Of a stretch of 63,175 nucleotides of DNA, positions 47,284-55,679 are shown piece by piece. The stretch covers positions 1-63,175 of the forward strand of contig JANYFG010000069.1 in NCBI GenBank assembly GCA_025362815.1, read 5' to 3'. The notes under the pieces are model-generated. The model was not told the origin of the DNA and did no database searches. It saw nothing but the letters and a program-made list of their open reading frames with translations. The translations under genes were made by a program, and so were the position numbers. The stretch is from Rhodospirillales bacterium (GTDB lineage: Bacteria; Pseudomonadota; Alphaproteobacteria; Acetobacterales; Acetobacteraceae). Within the stretch, counting starts at the first letter, position 1; each line of letters opens with the position of its first letter.

Positions 47284-48795
47284 TCAATAGGCTGGGTGAT
47301 GCTCCGCCAGCGCGGCCAGCGCCTCGTCCACACGGATGATTTCGGATTGGGTGAGCCGCAGGCCGAGCTTGCTGCGCCGCCACACCACGTCGGCCGCCGT
47401 GCGCGCCCATTCCTCCCGCGCGAGGTAGCGTAGTTCGGCGCCGCTGAGATCCGCGCCGAACCACTCCCCCATATCCGAAAGGGACTTCGCACCCTCGATG
47501 ATCCGCGTGGCCCGTGTTCCATAGGCACGGCACAGGCGGGTGGCGGTGGCCGGCGGCAGCCAGGGGCGATCTTTCAACATGTCATCGACCAGCGCCCCAA
47601 ACCCCAGCCGGTCAAAATCGCCGCCTGGCAGTGTCGCATGGGCGGTCCAGCCCGCCGAAGCCCCGGATGGTGCGGGAAGATGCGAGGCCAGTTTCTCCAA
47701 TGCCGCCTCGGCCAGCCGACGATAGGTGGTGATCTTGCCGCCGAACACGCTGAGCAGCGCCGGCCCGCCCTCCGGAGCATCCAATGTCAGCACGTAGTCC
47801 CGCGTCGCTTCCTGGGCCGCGCCGGCGCCGTCGTCATACAGCGGCCGCACGCCGGAATACGTCCACACCACCTGGTCGGGCCGCACCGGCACGGCGAAAT
47901 AATCGCTGGCACCCTTGCAGAGATAGGCAATCTCCGGCTCGGTGGCATGCACGTCGGCGGGGTCGCCCACATAGTCCTGATCGGTGGTGCCGATCAGCGT
48001 GAAATCCCGCTCATACGGGATGGCAAAGAAAATACGATTGTCAGCGTTTTGAAAGATGTAGCAGCGGTCATGCGCGTAGAGCCGGGGCACCACGATGTGA
48101 CTGCCCTGCACCATGCGCACCTTCGCGGACGTGTTCGCCCGTATCACCTGCCCAAGGACGTGCGCCACCCAGGGGCCCGCGGCATTGACCAGCACCCTGG
48201 CCCGGATCGCCTGGGTTTGGCCGTCGAGCGCGCGCACCGTCACCGACCACACACCGTCCGCCCGCGCGGCCGACAGGCATTCAGTGCGCGTCATGATGGT
48301 GGCGCCCAAATCCGCCGCATCCCGCGCGTTCAGCACCACAAGGCGTGAATCTTCGACCCAGCAATCCGAATACTCGAACCCGGTGGTGAATTCCGGCTTG
48401 AGGATGCCGTCGTCCAGCCGGCGCGTGATGGTGGCGGGCAGCAGTTTCCGGCCGCCGATATGGTCGTAGAGGAACAACCCCAGCCGCAGCAGCCAGGCCG
48501 GCCGCAGACCCTTATGGTGTGGCAGCACGAAGCGCAGCGGCCAGATGATATGCGGCGCGATGCCCCACAGGACCTCACGCTCCTGCAACGCCTCGCGCAC
48601 CAGGCGGAACTCGTAATGCTCCAGATAGCGCAAGCCGCCATGCACCAGCTTGGTGGACGCCGACGACGTGGCACCGCCGAGATCCGCGCGCTCGCACAGT
48701 GCCACCTTCAGCCCACGCCCGGCCGCGTCTCGCGCGATGCCGCAGCCGTTGATGCCGCCGCCGATCACCATCAGGTCGAAAATCGCCGTGTCCAT
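47284..48795 (-). CDS. glpD: Aerobic glycerol-3-phosphate dehydrogenase GlpD
   Basis: A 503-aa FAD-linked membrane-associated enzyme oxidising glycerol-3-phosphate to dihydroxyacetone phosphate and passing electrons to quinone. The FAD site is FDLMVIGGGINGCGIARDAAGRGL at the N terminus, followed by SSASTKLVHGGLRYLE, the substrate-proximal YSGVRPLYDDGAG and FGGKITTYRRLAEAAL, and a C-terminal helical domain. Start at ATG 48795. A glutamine amidotransferase gene lies 43 bp upstream on the same strand; no glpK or glpF is present in the window. Confidence 0.94.
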   Translation of the reverse strand: MDTAIFDLMVIGGGINGCGIARDAAGRGLKVALCERADLGGATSSASTKLVHGGLRYLEHYEFRLVREALQEREVLWGIAPHIIWPLRFVLPHHKGLRPAWLLRLGLFLYDHIGGRKLLPATITRRLDDGILKPEFTTGFEYSDCWVEDSRLVVLNARDAADLGATIMTRTECLSAARADGVWSVTVRALDGQTQAIRARVLVNAAGPWVAHVLGQVIRANTSAKVRMVQGSHIVVPRLYAHDRCYIFQNADNRIFFAIPYERDFTLIGTTDQDYVGDPADVHATEPEIAYLCKGASDYFAVPVRPDQVVWTYSGVRPLYDDGAGAAQEATRDYVLTLDAPEGGPALLSVFGGKITTYRRLAEAALEKLASHLPAPSGASAGWTAHATLPGGDFDRLGFGALVDDMLKDRPWLPPATATRLCRAYGTRATRIIEGAKSLSDMGEWFGADLSGAELRYLAREEWARTAADVVWRRSKLGLRLTQSEIIRVDEALAALAEHHPAY

Positions 48796-48838
48796 GCCTG
48801 CCACGCGCCCCCGCCGAACCCGCCGTTCGCGGCGCTGT

Positions 48839-49645
48839 TTACGCGATTTCGTGCGCCACCGGAAGCAATGCCGCAATCTCCGGCATCGGTGACAGGGCAA
48901 TGCGCCGATCGCGATCCGCGAACAGGCAATAAGCCGGCGGCACCGCGTGCCAGTCGGTGGGATGGGCGTCGATCGGCTCGGACACCACGACCAGCCCGGT
49001 GTCGTCCTCACGCCAATACAAGGTCGGTGGCCTGCGGTCAGACGACCAGCGAAACGCCCAGATCCGCTGTCCGTCGCTGAGGCAGGCGGTGAAGCGAAGC
49101 GGCTCCGTCACGCCGGCCTCGCGCATCAGGCCGAGTATTTTCGCCAATGTGAGGCTGATCGATACCACCGGATCATCTTCCAGCCCGTTCGCCATGGCAC
49201 AGAGCAGGATCGCCTCGCTGTCCGTGGTGCCGGCGCGCAGCGGATACAGCGCATCGGGGATCATCGACTCCACCTTACGGCGCACGGCATGCCAGCCGCC
49301 GATCTGGCCGTTGTGCATGAACAGCCAGCGCCCGGCCGAGAATGGGTGGCAGTTGGCGCGCGTGGTGGCGGTGCCGGTGGCGGCGCGCACATGGGCGAAG
49401 AACAGCCCGGCCCGCACCTGCGCGCACAGCGAGCGCAGGTTTTCATCGGACCACGCCGGATGCACCTCGCGATAAAGCCCGGGATTCGGGCGCTCGCCAT
49501 ACCAGCCGATGCCGAACCCGTCTCCGTTGGTCTCGGTCTTCGCCTCAGTGGCGTGCATCGACTGATGGATCAGCGAATGGGCGGGCGCTGCGACCAGTTC
49601 CTCCAGCAGCAAAGGCTCACCACGATACGCGAGAAAACGACACAT
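48839..49645 (-). CDS. Class II glutamine amidotransferase (YafJ/EgtC-like)
   Basis: A 268-aa Ntn-hydrolase of the class II glutamine amidotransferase family without a synthetase domain. The N-terminal nucleophile is Cys2 (MCRFLAYRGEP). Glutamine-site segments ETNGDGFGIGWYG, FFAHVRAATGTATTRANCHPF, FMHNGQIGGW and AGTTDSEAILL follow. Relatives include EgtC, which hydrolyses gamma-glutamyl compounds in ergothioneine synthesis, and E. coli YafJ of unknown role; no egtB or egtD is present here. It is divergent from fabD. Confidence 0.85.
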   Translation of the reverse strand: MCRFLAYRGEPLLLEELVAAPAHSLIHQSMHATEAKTETNGDGFGIGWYGERPNPGLYREVHPAWSDENLRSLCAQVRAGLFFAHVRAATGTATTRANCHPFSAGRWLFMHNGQIGGWHAVRRKVESMIPDALYPLRAGTTDSEAILLCAMANGLEDDPVVSISLTLAKILGLMREAGVTEPLRFTACLSDGQRIWAFRWSSDRRPPTLYWREDDTGLVVVSEPIDAHPTDWHAVPPAYCLFADRDRRIALSPMPEIAALLPVAHEIA

Positions 49646-49694
49646 GACACATCCTGACCCAAAACCGCCTCACCCAACTTTATCCGCCCGAACA

Positions 49695-49723
49695 TTGACA
49701 TAATTGCGGCAGGGCCGGATACC
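49695..49723 (+). promoter_or_regulatory. Candidate sigma-70 promoter for fabD
   Basis: TTGACA (49695-49700) and GATACC (49718-49723) are separated by 17 bp, 28 bp upstream of the fabD ATG in a 105-bp divergent spacer. The -35 is consensus and the -10 is weak. Predicted from sequence only. Confidence 0.45.
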
Positions 49724-49750
49724 GCCGCCCTCTCTTACGGATCAGTCTCC

Positions 49751-50698
49751 ATGGCGGTTCACGCGTTCATCTTCCCCGGCCAAGGCAGCCAGACTGTCGG
49801 CATGGGCCGCGATCTTGCCGCGGCGTTCAGTGCCGCGCGGGAGATTTTCGAGGAGGTCGACGAAACGCTTGGGCAAAAACTGTCCAAGATCATGTTCGAG
49901 GGGCCGCCCGAAGCGCTCACCAGCACCGAGAACACCCAGCCGGCGCTGATGACGCATTCGATGGCCGTGCTGCGGGTGCTGGAACGCGAAGGCGGGTTCT
50001 CCGTCGCCGACCGCGCCGTGCTCGTCGCCGGGCACTCCCTGGGCGAATACACCGCGCTCGCCGCCGCCGGCAGCTTCACCACCGGACAGGCCGCACGCCT
50101 GCTGCGCCTGCGGGGTCTCGCCATGCAAAAGGCGGTGCCGGCCGGCGAGGGCGCGATGGCGGCGTTGCTGGGGGCCGAATTGGACCTCGCTCTGTCCATC
50201 TGCGCCGAGGCCACCGCGCCGGGCGAGCTGGTGGAGGCCGCGAACGACAATGGTGGCGGTCAGGTGGTGATCTCCGGCCACCGGGTCGCGGTCGAGCGCG
50301 CCATCGAGATCGCCAAAACACGCGGCGTGAAGCGCGCGCTGCTGTTGCCGGTCTCAGCCCCGTTTCATTGCGCGCTGATGGCACCTGCCGCCGATGCGAT
50401 GCGCGACGCCCTGGATGCCAGCCGCCCGCTGCCGCCGATCGTGCCGCTGGTCGCCAACGTCACCGCCGCCAAGGTGACCGAGCCGGACGAGATCGTGCGT
50501 CTGCTGGTCATACAGGTCACCGCCACCGTGCGCTGGCGGGAGAGTGTGGCGGCGATGGTGGCGATGGGCGTGACCAGCTTCATCGAACTCGGCGCCGGCC
50601 GGGTGCTGTCCGGCCTCATCCGCCGCATCGCGCCAGACGCCGCAACCGCCTCGGTCGGCACCCCGGCCGAGATCGAAGCCCTGCTTAAAACCATCTGA
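49751..50698 (+). CDS. fabD: Malonyl-CoA:ACP transacylase FabD
   Basis: A 315-aa cytosolic transferase loading malonyl groups onto acyl carrier protein. FPGQGSQTVGMG at residues 8-19, the nucleophile Ser96 in GHSLGEYTALAA, an arginine in LLRLRGLAMQ for the malonyl carboxylate, and His206 in APFHCALM. First gene of the fatty-acid cluster fabD, fabG, acpP, fabF. It is 15 bp from fabG and in the same direction. Confidence 0.95.
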   Translation: MAVHAFIFPGQGSQTVGMGRDLAAAFSAAREIFEEVDETLGQKLSKIMFEGPPEALTSTENTQPALMTHSMAVLRVLEREGGFSVADRAVLVAGHSLGEYTALAAAGSFTTGQAARLLRLRGLAMQKAVPAGEGAMAALLGAELDLALSICAEATAPGELVEAANDNGGGQVVISGHRVAVERAIEIAKTRGVKRALLLPVSAPFHCALMAPAADAMRDALDASRPLPPIVPLVANVTAAKVTEPDEIVRLLVIQVTATVRWRESVAAMVAMGVTSFIELGAGRVLSGLIRRIAPDAATASVGTPAEIEALLKTI

Positions 50699-50713
50699 AA
50701 GACCCAAAGCGCG

Positions 50714-51451
50714 ATGTTCAAGCTGGATGGCAAGACCGCCCTCGTCACCGGTGCCTCCGGCGGCATCGGCGCCGAGATCGCCCGCACCCTGCACGCCCAG
50801 GGCGCGATCGTCGTGCTTTCCGGCACGCGCCGTGACGCGCTGGAAATTCTCGCCACCGAGCTGGGCGAGCGCGCGCATGTCTGCCCTGCAAACTTGCGTG
50901 AGGCTGGGGCCGCCGACGCGCTGGTCGCCGCCGCCGAGGCCGCGGCCGGACCGTTGGCGATTCTCGTCAACAATGCCGGCCTCACGCGTGACATGCTGGC
51001 GTTGCGCATGAAGGACGAGGACTGGGACAGTGTGATCGACGTGGATCTCACCGCGCCGTTCAAACTCGCGCGCGCGGCCCTGAAGGGGATGCTGCGCCGC
51101 CGGGCCGGCCGCATCATCGGCATCGGCTCCATCGTGGGCGCCACCGGTAATCCCGGCCAGGCCAACTATGCCGCCGCCAAGGCGGGCCTGGTGGGCATGA
51201 CCAAGGCGCTCGCGCAGGAAGTGGGCTCGCGCGGCATCACCGTGAACATGGTGGCCCCCGGCTTCATCGAGACGCCGATGACCGACGCGCTGACGGAGGC
51301 GCAAAAGCAAAAACTGTCCGAGGCCATCCCGCTCGGCCGGCTCGGCCAGCCCCGCGACATCGCGGCCGCGGTGCTCTATCTCGCAAGTGACGAGGCGGCC
51401 TGGGTCACCGGCGCCACGCTGCACATCAACGGCGGGATGGCGATGATCTGA
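50714..51451 (+). CDS. fabG: 3-oxoacyl-ACP reductase FabG
   Basis: A 245-aa SDR that reduces 3-oxoacyl-ACP with NADPH. The nucleotide-binding motif is TGASGGIGAEIA; NNAG lies at about 90; the catalytic Ser is in IGIGSIVG and the YxxxK in NYAAAKAGLVGMTKA. C-terminal TGATLHINGGMAMI is typical FabG. Position between fabD and acpP supports the assignment over other SDRs. Confidence 0.94.
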   Translation: MFKLDGKTALVTGASGGIGAEIARTLHAQGAIVVLSGTRRDALEILATELGERAHVCPANLREAGAADALVAAAEAAAGPLAILVNNAGLTRDMLALRMKDEDWDSVIDVDLTAPFKLARAALKGMLRRRAGRIIGIGSIVGATGNPGQANYAAAKAGLVGMTKALAQEVGSRGITVNMVAPGFIETPMTDALTEAQKQKLSEAIPLGRLGQPRDIAAAVLYLASDEAAWVTGATLHINGGMAMI

Positions 51452-51543
51452 ACGAAAAATCGGCCGTCATCGGCGTGCTGCAACACGCTGAAACAATCCG
51501 CGCTTTGCGTCACGATTGGCGAGTGTGACAAATCCGTGCTAAG

Positions 51544-51572
51544 CGCGCCCGGCTTCGTCCGGGATGGGCGCG
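51544..51572. repeat. GC-rich hairpin in acpP leader
   Basis: CGCGCCC (51544-51550) pairs with GGGCGCG (51566-51572), with an inner CCGG/CCGG pairing around TTCG. It lies in the 209-bp gap between fabG and acpP and could end part of the fabD-fabG transcript or shape the acpP leader. There is no T run. Confidence 0.4.
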
Positions 51573-51660
51573 GGCGGAAATCAGGGATCAACCGCTGGCC
51601 GTCTGCCAGGGCCGGCGTGGCGATCAGCAACAAAACCGGCAAGCAGGAGTTTGAGTGGAC

Positions 51661-51900
51661 ATGAGCGACATCGCCGATCGGGTGAAGAAAATCGTCGTCG
51701 AGCATCTCGGCGTCGACGAAGTGAAGGTGACGCCCGAGGCGTCGTTCATCGACGATCTGGGAGCCGACAGCCTCGACACCGTTGAACTGGTGATGGCGTT
51801 CGAAGAAGCGTTCAGCGTCGAGATCCCCGAGGACGCCGCCGAGAAGATCGGCACCGTCAAGGATGCGATCGACTATATCGAGAAGCAGAAGGCGGCTTGA
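51661..51900 (+). CDS. acpP: Acyl carrier protein AcpP
   Basis: A 79-aa acidic four-helix carrier. Ser37 in the [16 protein letters not shown] motif takes the 4'-phosphopantetheine arm. It begins [20 protein letters not shown], typical alphaproteobacterial AcpP. Start at ATG 51661, with GAG upstream; a GTG two codons earlier is less likely. It lies between fabG and fabF as usual; the long leader suggests a separate, stronger promoter for this abundant protein (inference). Confidence 0.96.
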   Translation: MSDIADRVKKIVVEHLGVDEVKVTPEASFIDDLGADSLDTVELVMAFEEAFSVEIPEDAAEKIGTVKDAIDYIEKQKAA

Positions 51901-51986
51901 TCGACATCGCCGGCATCGCTGCCGGCTGATTGCGAGGGGCCGACAGCGCGCGATCAACGCGTGTTGATGTTGTGGGTGGGTGAGGA

Positions 51987-53258
51987 ATGGCGCAGATGCG
52001 GCGGGTTGTGGTCACCGGGATGGGCATTGCATGCCCGCTCGGCATCGGGGTGAACCACGTCTGGCAGCGTCTGCTGCGGGGCGAGTCCGGCATCGGCGCC
52101 ATCCAATCCTTCGACACGTCGGAACTGACGGCCAAGATCGCCGGCCAGATTCCACAAGGTCAGCGCGCCGATGGCGGGCTCGATCTGTCGGAGTGGATTC
52201 CATCCAAAGACATGAAGAAGATGGACCGCTTCATCCAGTTCGCCATGGTCGCGGCCTCCGAGGCGGTCGAGAACAGCGGCTGGACGCCCCAGACCGAGGA
52301 CGAGGCGTGCAACACCGGCGTGATGATCGGGTCCGGAATCGGCGGCCTGGAAACCATCTACGAAGCCGCCATTCAGCTTCATGAGGGCAAGATCCGCCGT
52401 CTGTCGCCATTCTTCATCCCCTCGGCCCTGATCAACCTGGCCTCGGGCCACGTGTCGATCAAATACGGCTTCAAGGGCCCCAACCATTCCGTGGTCACCG
52501 CGTGCGCCACCGGCGTGCACGCCATCGGTGACGCCGCGCGCCTGATCATGTTCGGCGACGCCGACGTGATGGTGGCGGGCGGCGCCGAATCGGCCGTCAA
52601 CCGCATCGGCATCGCCGGCTTCTGCGCCTCCCGCGCGCTGTCCACCGCCTTCAACGACACGCCCACGAAGGCCTCGCGCCCGTGGGACCGCGACCGTGAC
52701 GGCTTCGTGATGGGCGAAGGGGCGGGGGTGGTGGTGCTGGAGGAATACGAGCACGCCAAACGGCGCGGGGCCACCATCTACGCCGAAGTGGGCGGCTACG
52801 GCCTGTCCGGCGACGCGCATCACATCACCGCCCCCGCCGAGGGCCATGACGGCGCCTTCCGCGCCATGAAGGGCGCCTTCCGCAACGGCCGTATGAACGT
52901 GGAGGACGTGCAATACGTCAACGCCCACGGCACCTCCACACCGCTCGGCGACGACCTCGAACTGCAGGCCGTCGAACGCTTCTTCGGCGACCACGGCCGT
53001 CGCCTCGCCATGTCGTCCACCAAATCCGCCACCGGCCACCTGCTCGGCGCCGCCGGTGCCATCGAGGCGGTGTTCTCCATCATGGCCATCCGCGACCAGG
53101 TTGTGCCGCCCACGCTCAACCTCGACAATCCCTCGCGCGAGAGCATCATCGACCGTGTGGCCCATACCGCGCAGCACCGCAAGGTAGACGCCGTGCTCTC
53201 CAACAGCTTTGGATTTGGGGGCACCAATGCCTCCATCATCTTCAAGAAGGTGGCTTGA
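51987..53258 (+). CDS. fabF: 3-oxoacyl-ACP synthase II FabF
   Basis: A 423-aa condensing enzyme elongating acyl-ACP with malonyl-ACP. Catalytic triad Cys173 (TACATGVHA), His314 (NAHGTSTPLGD) and His351 (KSATGHLLGAAGA), with the C-terminal FGFGGTNASIIF. Begins MRRVVVTGMGIACPLGIGV after a three-residue lead. Followed 18 bp later by mltG, the usual order in many proteobacteria. Confidence 0.96.
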   Translation: MAQMRRVVVTGMGIACPLGIGVNHVWQRLLRGESGIGAIQSFDTSELTAKIAGQIPQGQRADGGLDLSEWIPSKDMKKMDRFIQFAMVAASEAVENSGWTPQTEDEACNTGVMIGSGIGGLETIYEAAIQLHEGKIRRLSPFFIPSALINLASGHVSIKYGFKGPNHSVVTACATGVHAIGDAARLIMFGDADVMVAGGAESAVNRIGIAGFCASRALSTAFNDTPTKASRPWDRDRDGFVMGEGAGVVVLEEYEHAKRRGATIYAEVGGYGLSGDAHHITAPAEGHDGAFRAMKGAFRNGRMNVEDVQYVNAHGTSTPLGDDLELQAVERFFGDHGRRLAMSSTKSATGHLLGAAGAIEAVFSIMAIRDQVVPPTLNLDNPSRESIIDRVAHTAQHRKVDAVLSNSFGFGGTNASIIFKKVA

Positions 53259-53276
53259 TCCGAACGGAGCCGCCGC

Positions 53277-54245
53277 ATGCGCCGCCTGCTCACCACGTTC
53301 GTTTCCCTGATCCTGATCGCGGGCCTTCTCGTGGCGGCCGGATTGTTCGGCTATGACCGCGCCACCGCCCCCGGCCCGTTGGAAGCCGTGCGCACCCTCA
53401 ACGTGCCGCGTGGCACCCCAGCCGAAGTGGGAGAGACGCTCGAGGCCGCCGGAGTCGTGTCGAGCGCCATCGGTCTGCGCGCCGCCGCCGTCATCACCAT
53501 GGGCAAAGGCCCGCTGAAGGCCGGCGAGTTCACCTTCCCCGAACATGCCAGCCTGCTCGCCACCTTGGCCATCCTGCGCGGCGGCAAGCCCGTGCAACAC
53601 AAGATCACCATTCCCGAGGGCCTCACCGCCGCCCAGATCGCCCAGTTGCTCGACCGCGCCATCGCGCTCGACGGTGACACGCCGGTGCCCGCCGAGGGCG
53701 AGACGATGCCGGAAACCTACGCCTACACCTTCGGCACGTCCCGCGCCGCCCTGCTCGACCGCGCGCGCGCCGCCATGGACCGCAACCTCGCCAAGATATG
53801 GGCCGTGCGTGCCGCCGACCTGCCGCTGGCCACGCCGCGCGACATGCTCACACTGGCCAGCATCGTGGAGCGCGAGACGTCGCGCCCCGAGGAGCGCCCG
53901 CATGTCGCCGCCGTGTTCCTCAATCGCCTGCGCCGCGGCATGCGTCTGCAATCAGATCCCACCACCGCCTATGCCGTCACCGGCGGGATGTTGACCAACG
54001 ATCGCGGCCTGACCAAGGCCGATCTCGAATCGCTCAACCCCTACAACACCTACACCGCTCCAGGGCTGCCGCCGGGCCCGATCGCCAGCCCCGGCCTCGC
54101 TGCTCTGCAGGCGGTCGCCAAGCCCGATGTCAGCGACGATCTGTATTTCGTGGCGGACGGCAATGGCGGCCATGTCTTTGCCAGGACGCTGGAAGACCAC
54201 AATCGCAATGTCGCCCAGTGGCGCGCCGCCAACCCGCCAAAATAA
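53277..54245 (+). CDS. mltG: Endolytic murein transglycosylase MltG
   Basis: A 322-aa YceG-like inner-membrane lytic transglycosylase that cuts nascent peptidoglycan strands. One N-terminal membrane anchor (LLTTFVSLILIAGLLVAAGLF), a LysM-like segment (ITIPEGLTAAQIAQLL), and the catalytic region LTLASIVERETSRPEERPHVAAVFLNRL containing the active glutamate. The C-terminal part SDPTTAYAV...YNTYTAPGLPPGPIASPG is highly conserved in the family. It follows fabF with an 18-bp gap. Confidence 0.94.
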   Translation: MRRLLTTFVSLILIAGLLVAAGLFGYDRATAPGPLEAVRTLNVPRGTPAEVGETLEAAGVVSSAIGLRAAAVITMGKGPLKAGEFTFPEHASLLATLAILRGGKPVQHKITIPEGLTAAQIAQLLDRAIALDGDTPVPAEGETMPETYAYTFGTSRAALLDRARAAMDRNLAKIWAVRAADLPLATPRDMLTLASIVERETSRPEERPHVAAVFLNRLRRGMRLQSDPTTAYAVTGGMLTNDRGLTKADLESLNPYNTYTAPGLPPGPIASPGLAALQAVAKPDVSDDLYFVADGNGGHVFARTLEDHNRNVAQWRAANPPK

Positions 54246-54274
54246 GGCGGATAACAAGACTTAGGGAGAACCGC

Positions 54275-55087
54275 ATGCCCCATTCCACAGAGCCCCGCCC
54301 GGTTGCCGTCGTGACCGGGGCCGCGCGCGGCATTGGTCTGGCGATTGCCACGTGGTTCCTGAACAAGGGCTATAACGTCGCCCTGCTCGACAACGACGAA
54401 ACCACGCTGGCGGCCACCGAAGCCACCCTCGCTTCGCCCGACACCGTGCTTGCGCGGCCTTGCGACGTGTCTGACCAGGCTGAGGTCGACGCCGCCGCCG
54501 CCGCGATCATGGCCCGCTGGGGCCGCGTGGACGCGCTGGTCAACAACGCCGGCGTGGCCGTGTTCAAGCCCGTGCTGGAAACCTCGTTCGCCGAATGGCG
54601 CCACGTGCTCGGCACCAATCTCGATGGCGCGTTTCTCTGCGCGCAAGCCTTCGGCGCCATCATGGTGGCACGCAAAAGCGGCGCCATCGTGAACATCGCG
54701 TCGATCTCTGGCCTGCGCGCCAGCACGCTGCGGGTGGCCTACGGCACCAGCAAGGCCGCGATCATTCACCTCACCAAGCAGCTCGCCGTCGAATTCGGCA
54801 ATTACGGCGTGCGCGTGAACGCGGTCTGTCCCGGGCCGGTCGAGACCGAAATGGCCAAACTGGTCCATAGCGTGGCGATCCGGTCGGATTATTACGACAC
54901 CATCCCGCTCGGCCGCTACGGCACCGTCGAAGAGATGGCCAACGTCGTCGGCTTCCTTTGCAGCAAGGAGGCCAGCTACGTGAACGGCCAGGCGCTCGCG
55001 AACGACGGTGGCTTCGATGCAGCCGGCGTCGGCCTGCCCACTTTGCGCCGCAACGCCGGGCTCAATCAGGTCGGCGACGGAGCCTGA
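54275..55087 (+). CDS. SDR family oxidoreductase
   Basis: A 270-aa classical short-chain dehydrogenase/reductase. Cofactor motif TGAARGIGLAIA, with an acidic residue after beta-2 (LLDNDE) that favours NAD(H) over NADP(H). NNAG is followed by the catalytic Ser in IASISGLRAS and Tyr/Lys in YGTSKAAIIHL. The tail after the usual VNGQALANDGGFDAAG end adds about 20 residues. Start at ATG 54275 with GGGAG upstream. It sits 29 bp after mltG, so it may be co-transcribed; substrate unknown and probably not in fatty-acid synthesis. Confidence 0.86.
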   Translation: MPHSTEPRPVAVVTGAARGIGLAIATWFLNKGYNVALLDNDETTLAATEATLASPDTVLARPCDVSDQAEVDAAAAAIMARWGRVDALVNNAGVAVFKPVLETSFAEWRHVLGTNLDGAFLCAQAFGAIMVARKSGAIVNIASISGLRASTLRVAYGTSKAAIIHLTKQLAVEFGNYGVRVNAVCPGPVETEMAKLVHSVAIRSDYYDTIPLGRYGTVEEMANVVGFLCSKEASYVNGQALANDGGFDAAGVGLPTLRRNAGLNQVGDGA

Positions 55088-55088
55088 G

Positions 55089-55679
55089 CTAGCTCTGATT
55101 GGCCAGAAGAGAGGCGATCCGGTCTGCCAGTTGGCCCACGATCGTGCTCATGGCGGCGGCATGGGCCTGCGAGCCCGTTCCGCCGATCGGCGCGGTCAGC
55201 CGCGTGGTCAGCGCGCGTGCCGGCTTGCCGTCCGGCCGTACCGCAATCTGCGCGAGCAGCACCATGATCCCGCCGGGATCGGCGTCCAGCCGCTGGATAT
55301 CGATCTCCAGCACCGTGTCCGGGCGCGTGGAAATGGCGCCCGATTCCGCGAAAACCGCGGCATTCGGCAACCGCTGTACGAGATCCTCGGTCAGGATCCG
55401 GTCCAGCATGCGCCCCAGCGGCTCGCCCCAGCGATCCCCGTCATTCACCTGAAGCCTGAAATCGACGGTGCCGCGCACCATCTCCGGACGGTCGAGATAG
55501 CCGGCGAGCCCCACCCGGCGCAGTTCCACGCTCAGCTTCTGCGTGGGGATCGCAGCACCCTGCTGGGCGGCGAGCGTGTAGAGTACCGGCGACGGCGACG
55601 ATCCGCAGCCGGCCAAAACCACCATCCCAGCGCCCATCGCAGCCAGCAACGCTCCCCGGGTCACACGCATCGGCGTCAT
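55089..55679 (-). CDS. pqiC: PqiC outer-membrane lipoprotein
   Basis: A 196-aa lipoprotein of the ABC-type transport auxiliary (DUF330) family. The lipobox is VLAGC at about residue 25, preceded by a short signal peptide. The mature domain has LYTLAAQQG at its start and RLDRILTEDL-like RMLDRILTEDLVQRL in the middle, as in PqiC. It anchors or caps the PqiB tunnel at the outer membrane in lipid transport. Start overlaps the pqiB stop by four bases. Convergent with the SDR gene, one base apart. Confidence 0.85.
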   Translation of the reverse strand: MTPMRVTRGALLAAMGAGMVVLAGCGSSPSPVLYTLAAQQGAAIPTQKLSVELRRVGLAGYLDRPEMVRGTVDFRLQVNDGDRWGEPLGRMLDRILTEDLVQRLPNAAVFAESGAISTRPDTVLEIDIQRLDADPGGIMVLLAQIAVRPDGKPARALTTRLTAPIGGTGSQAHAAAMSTIVGQLADRIASLLANQS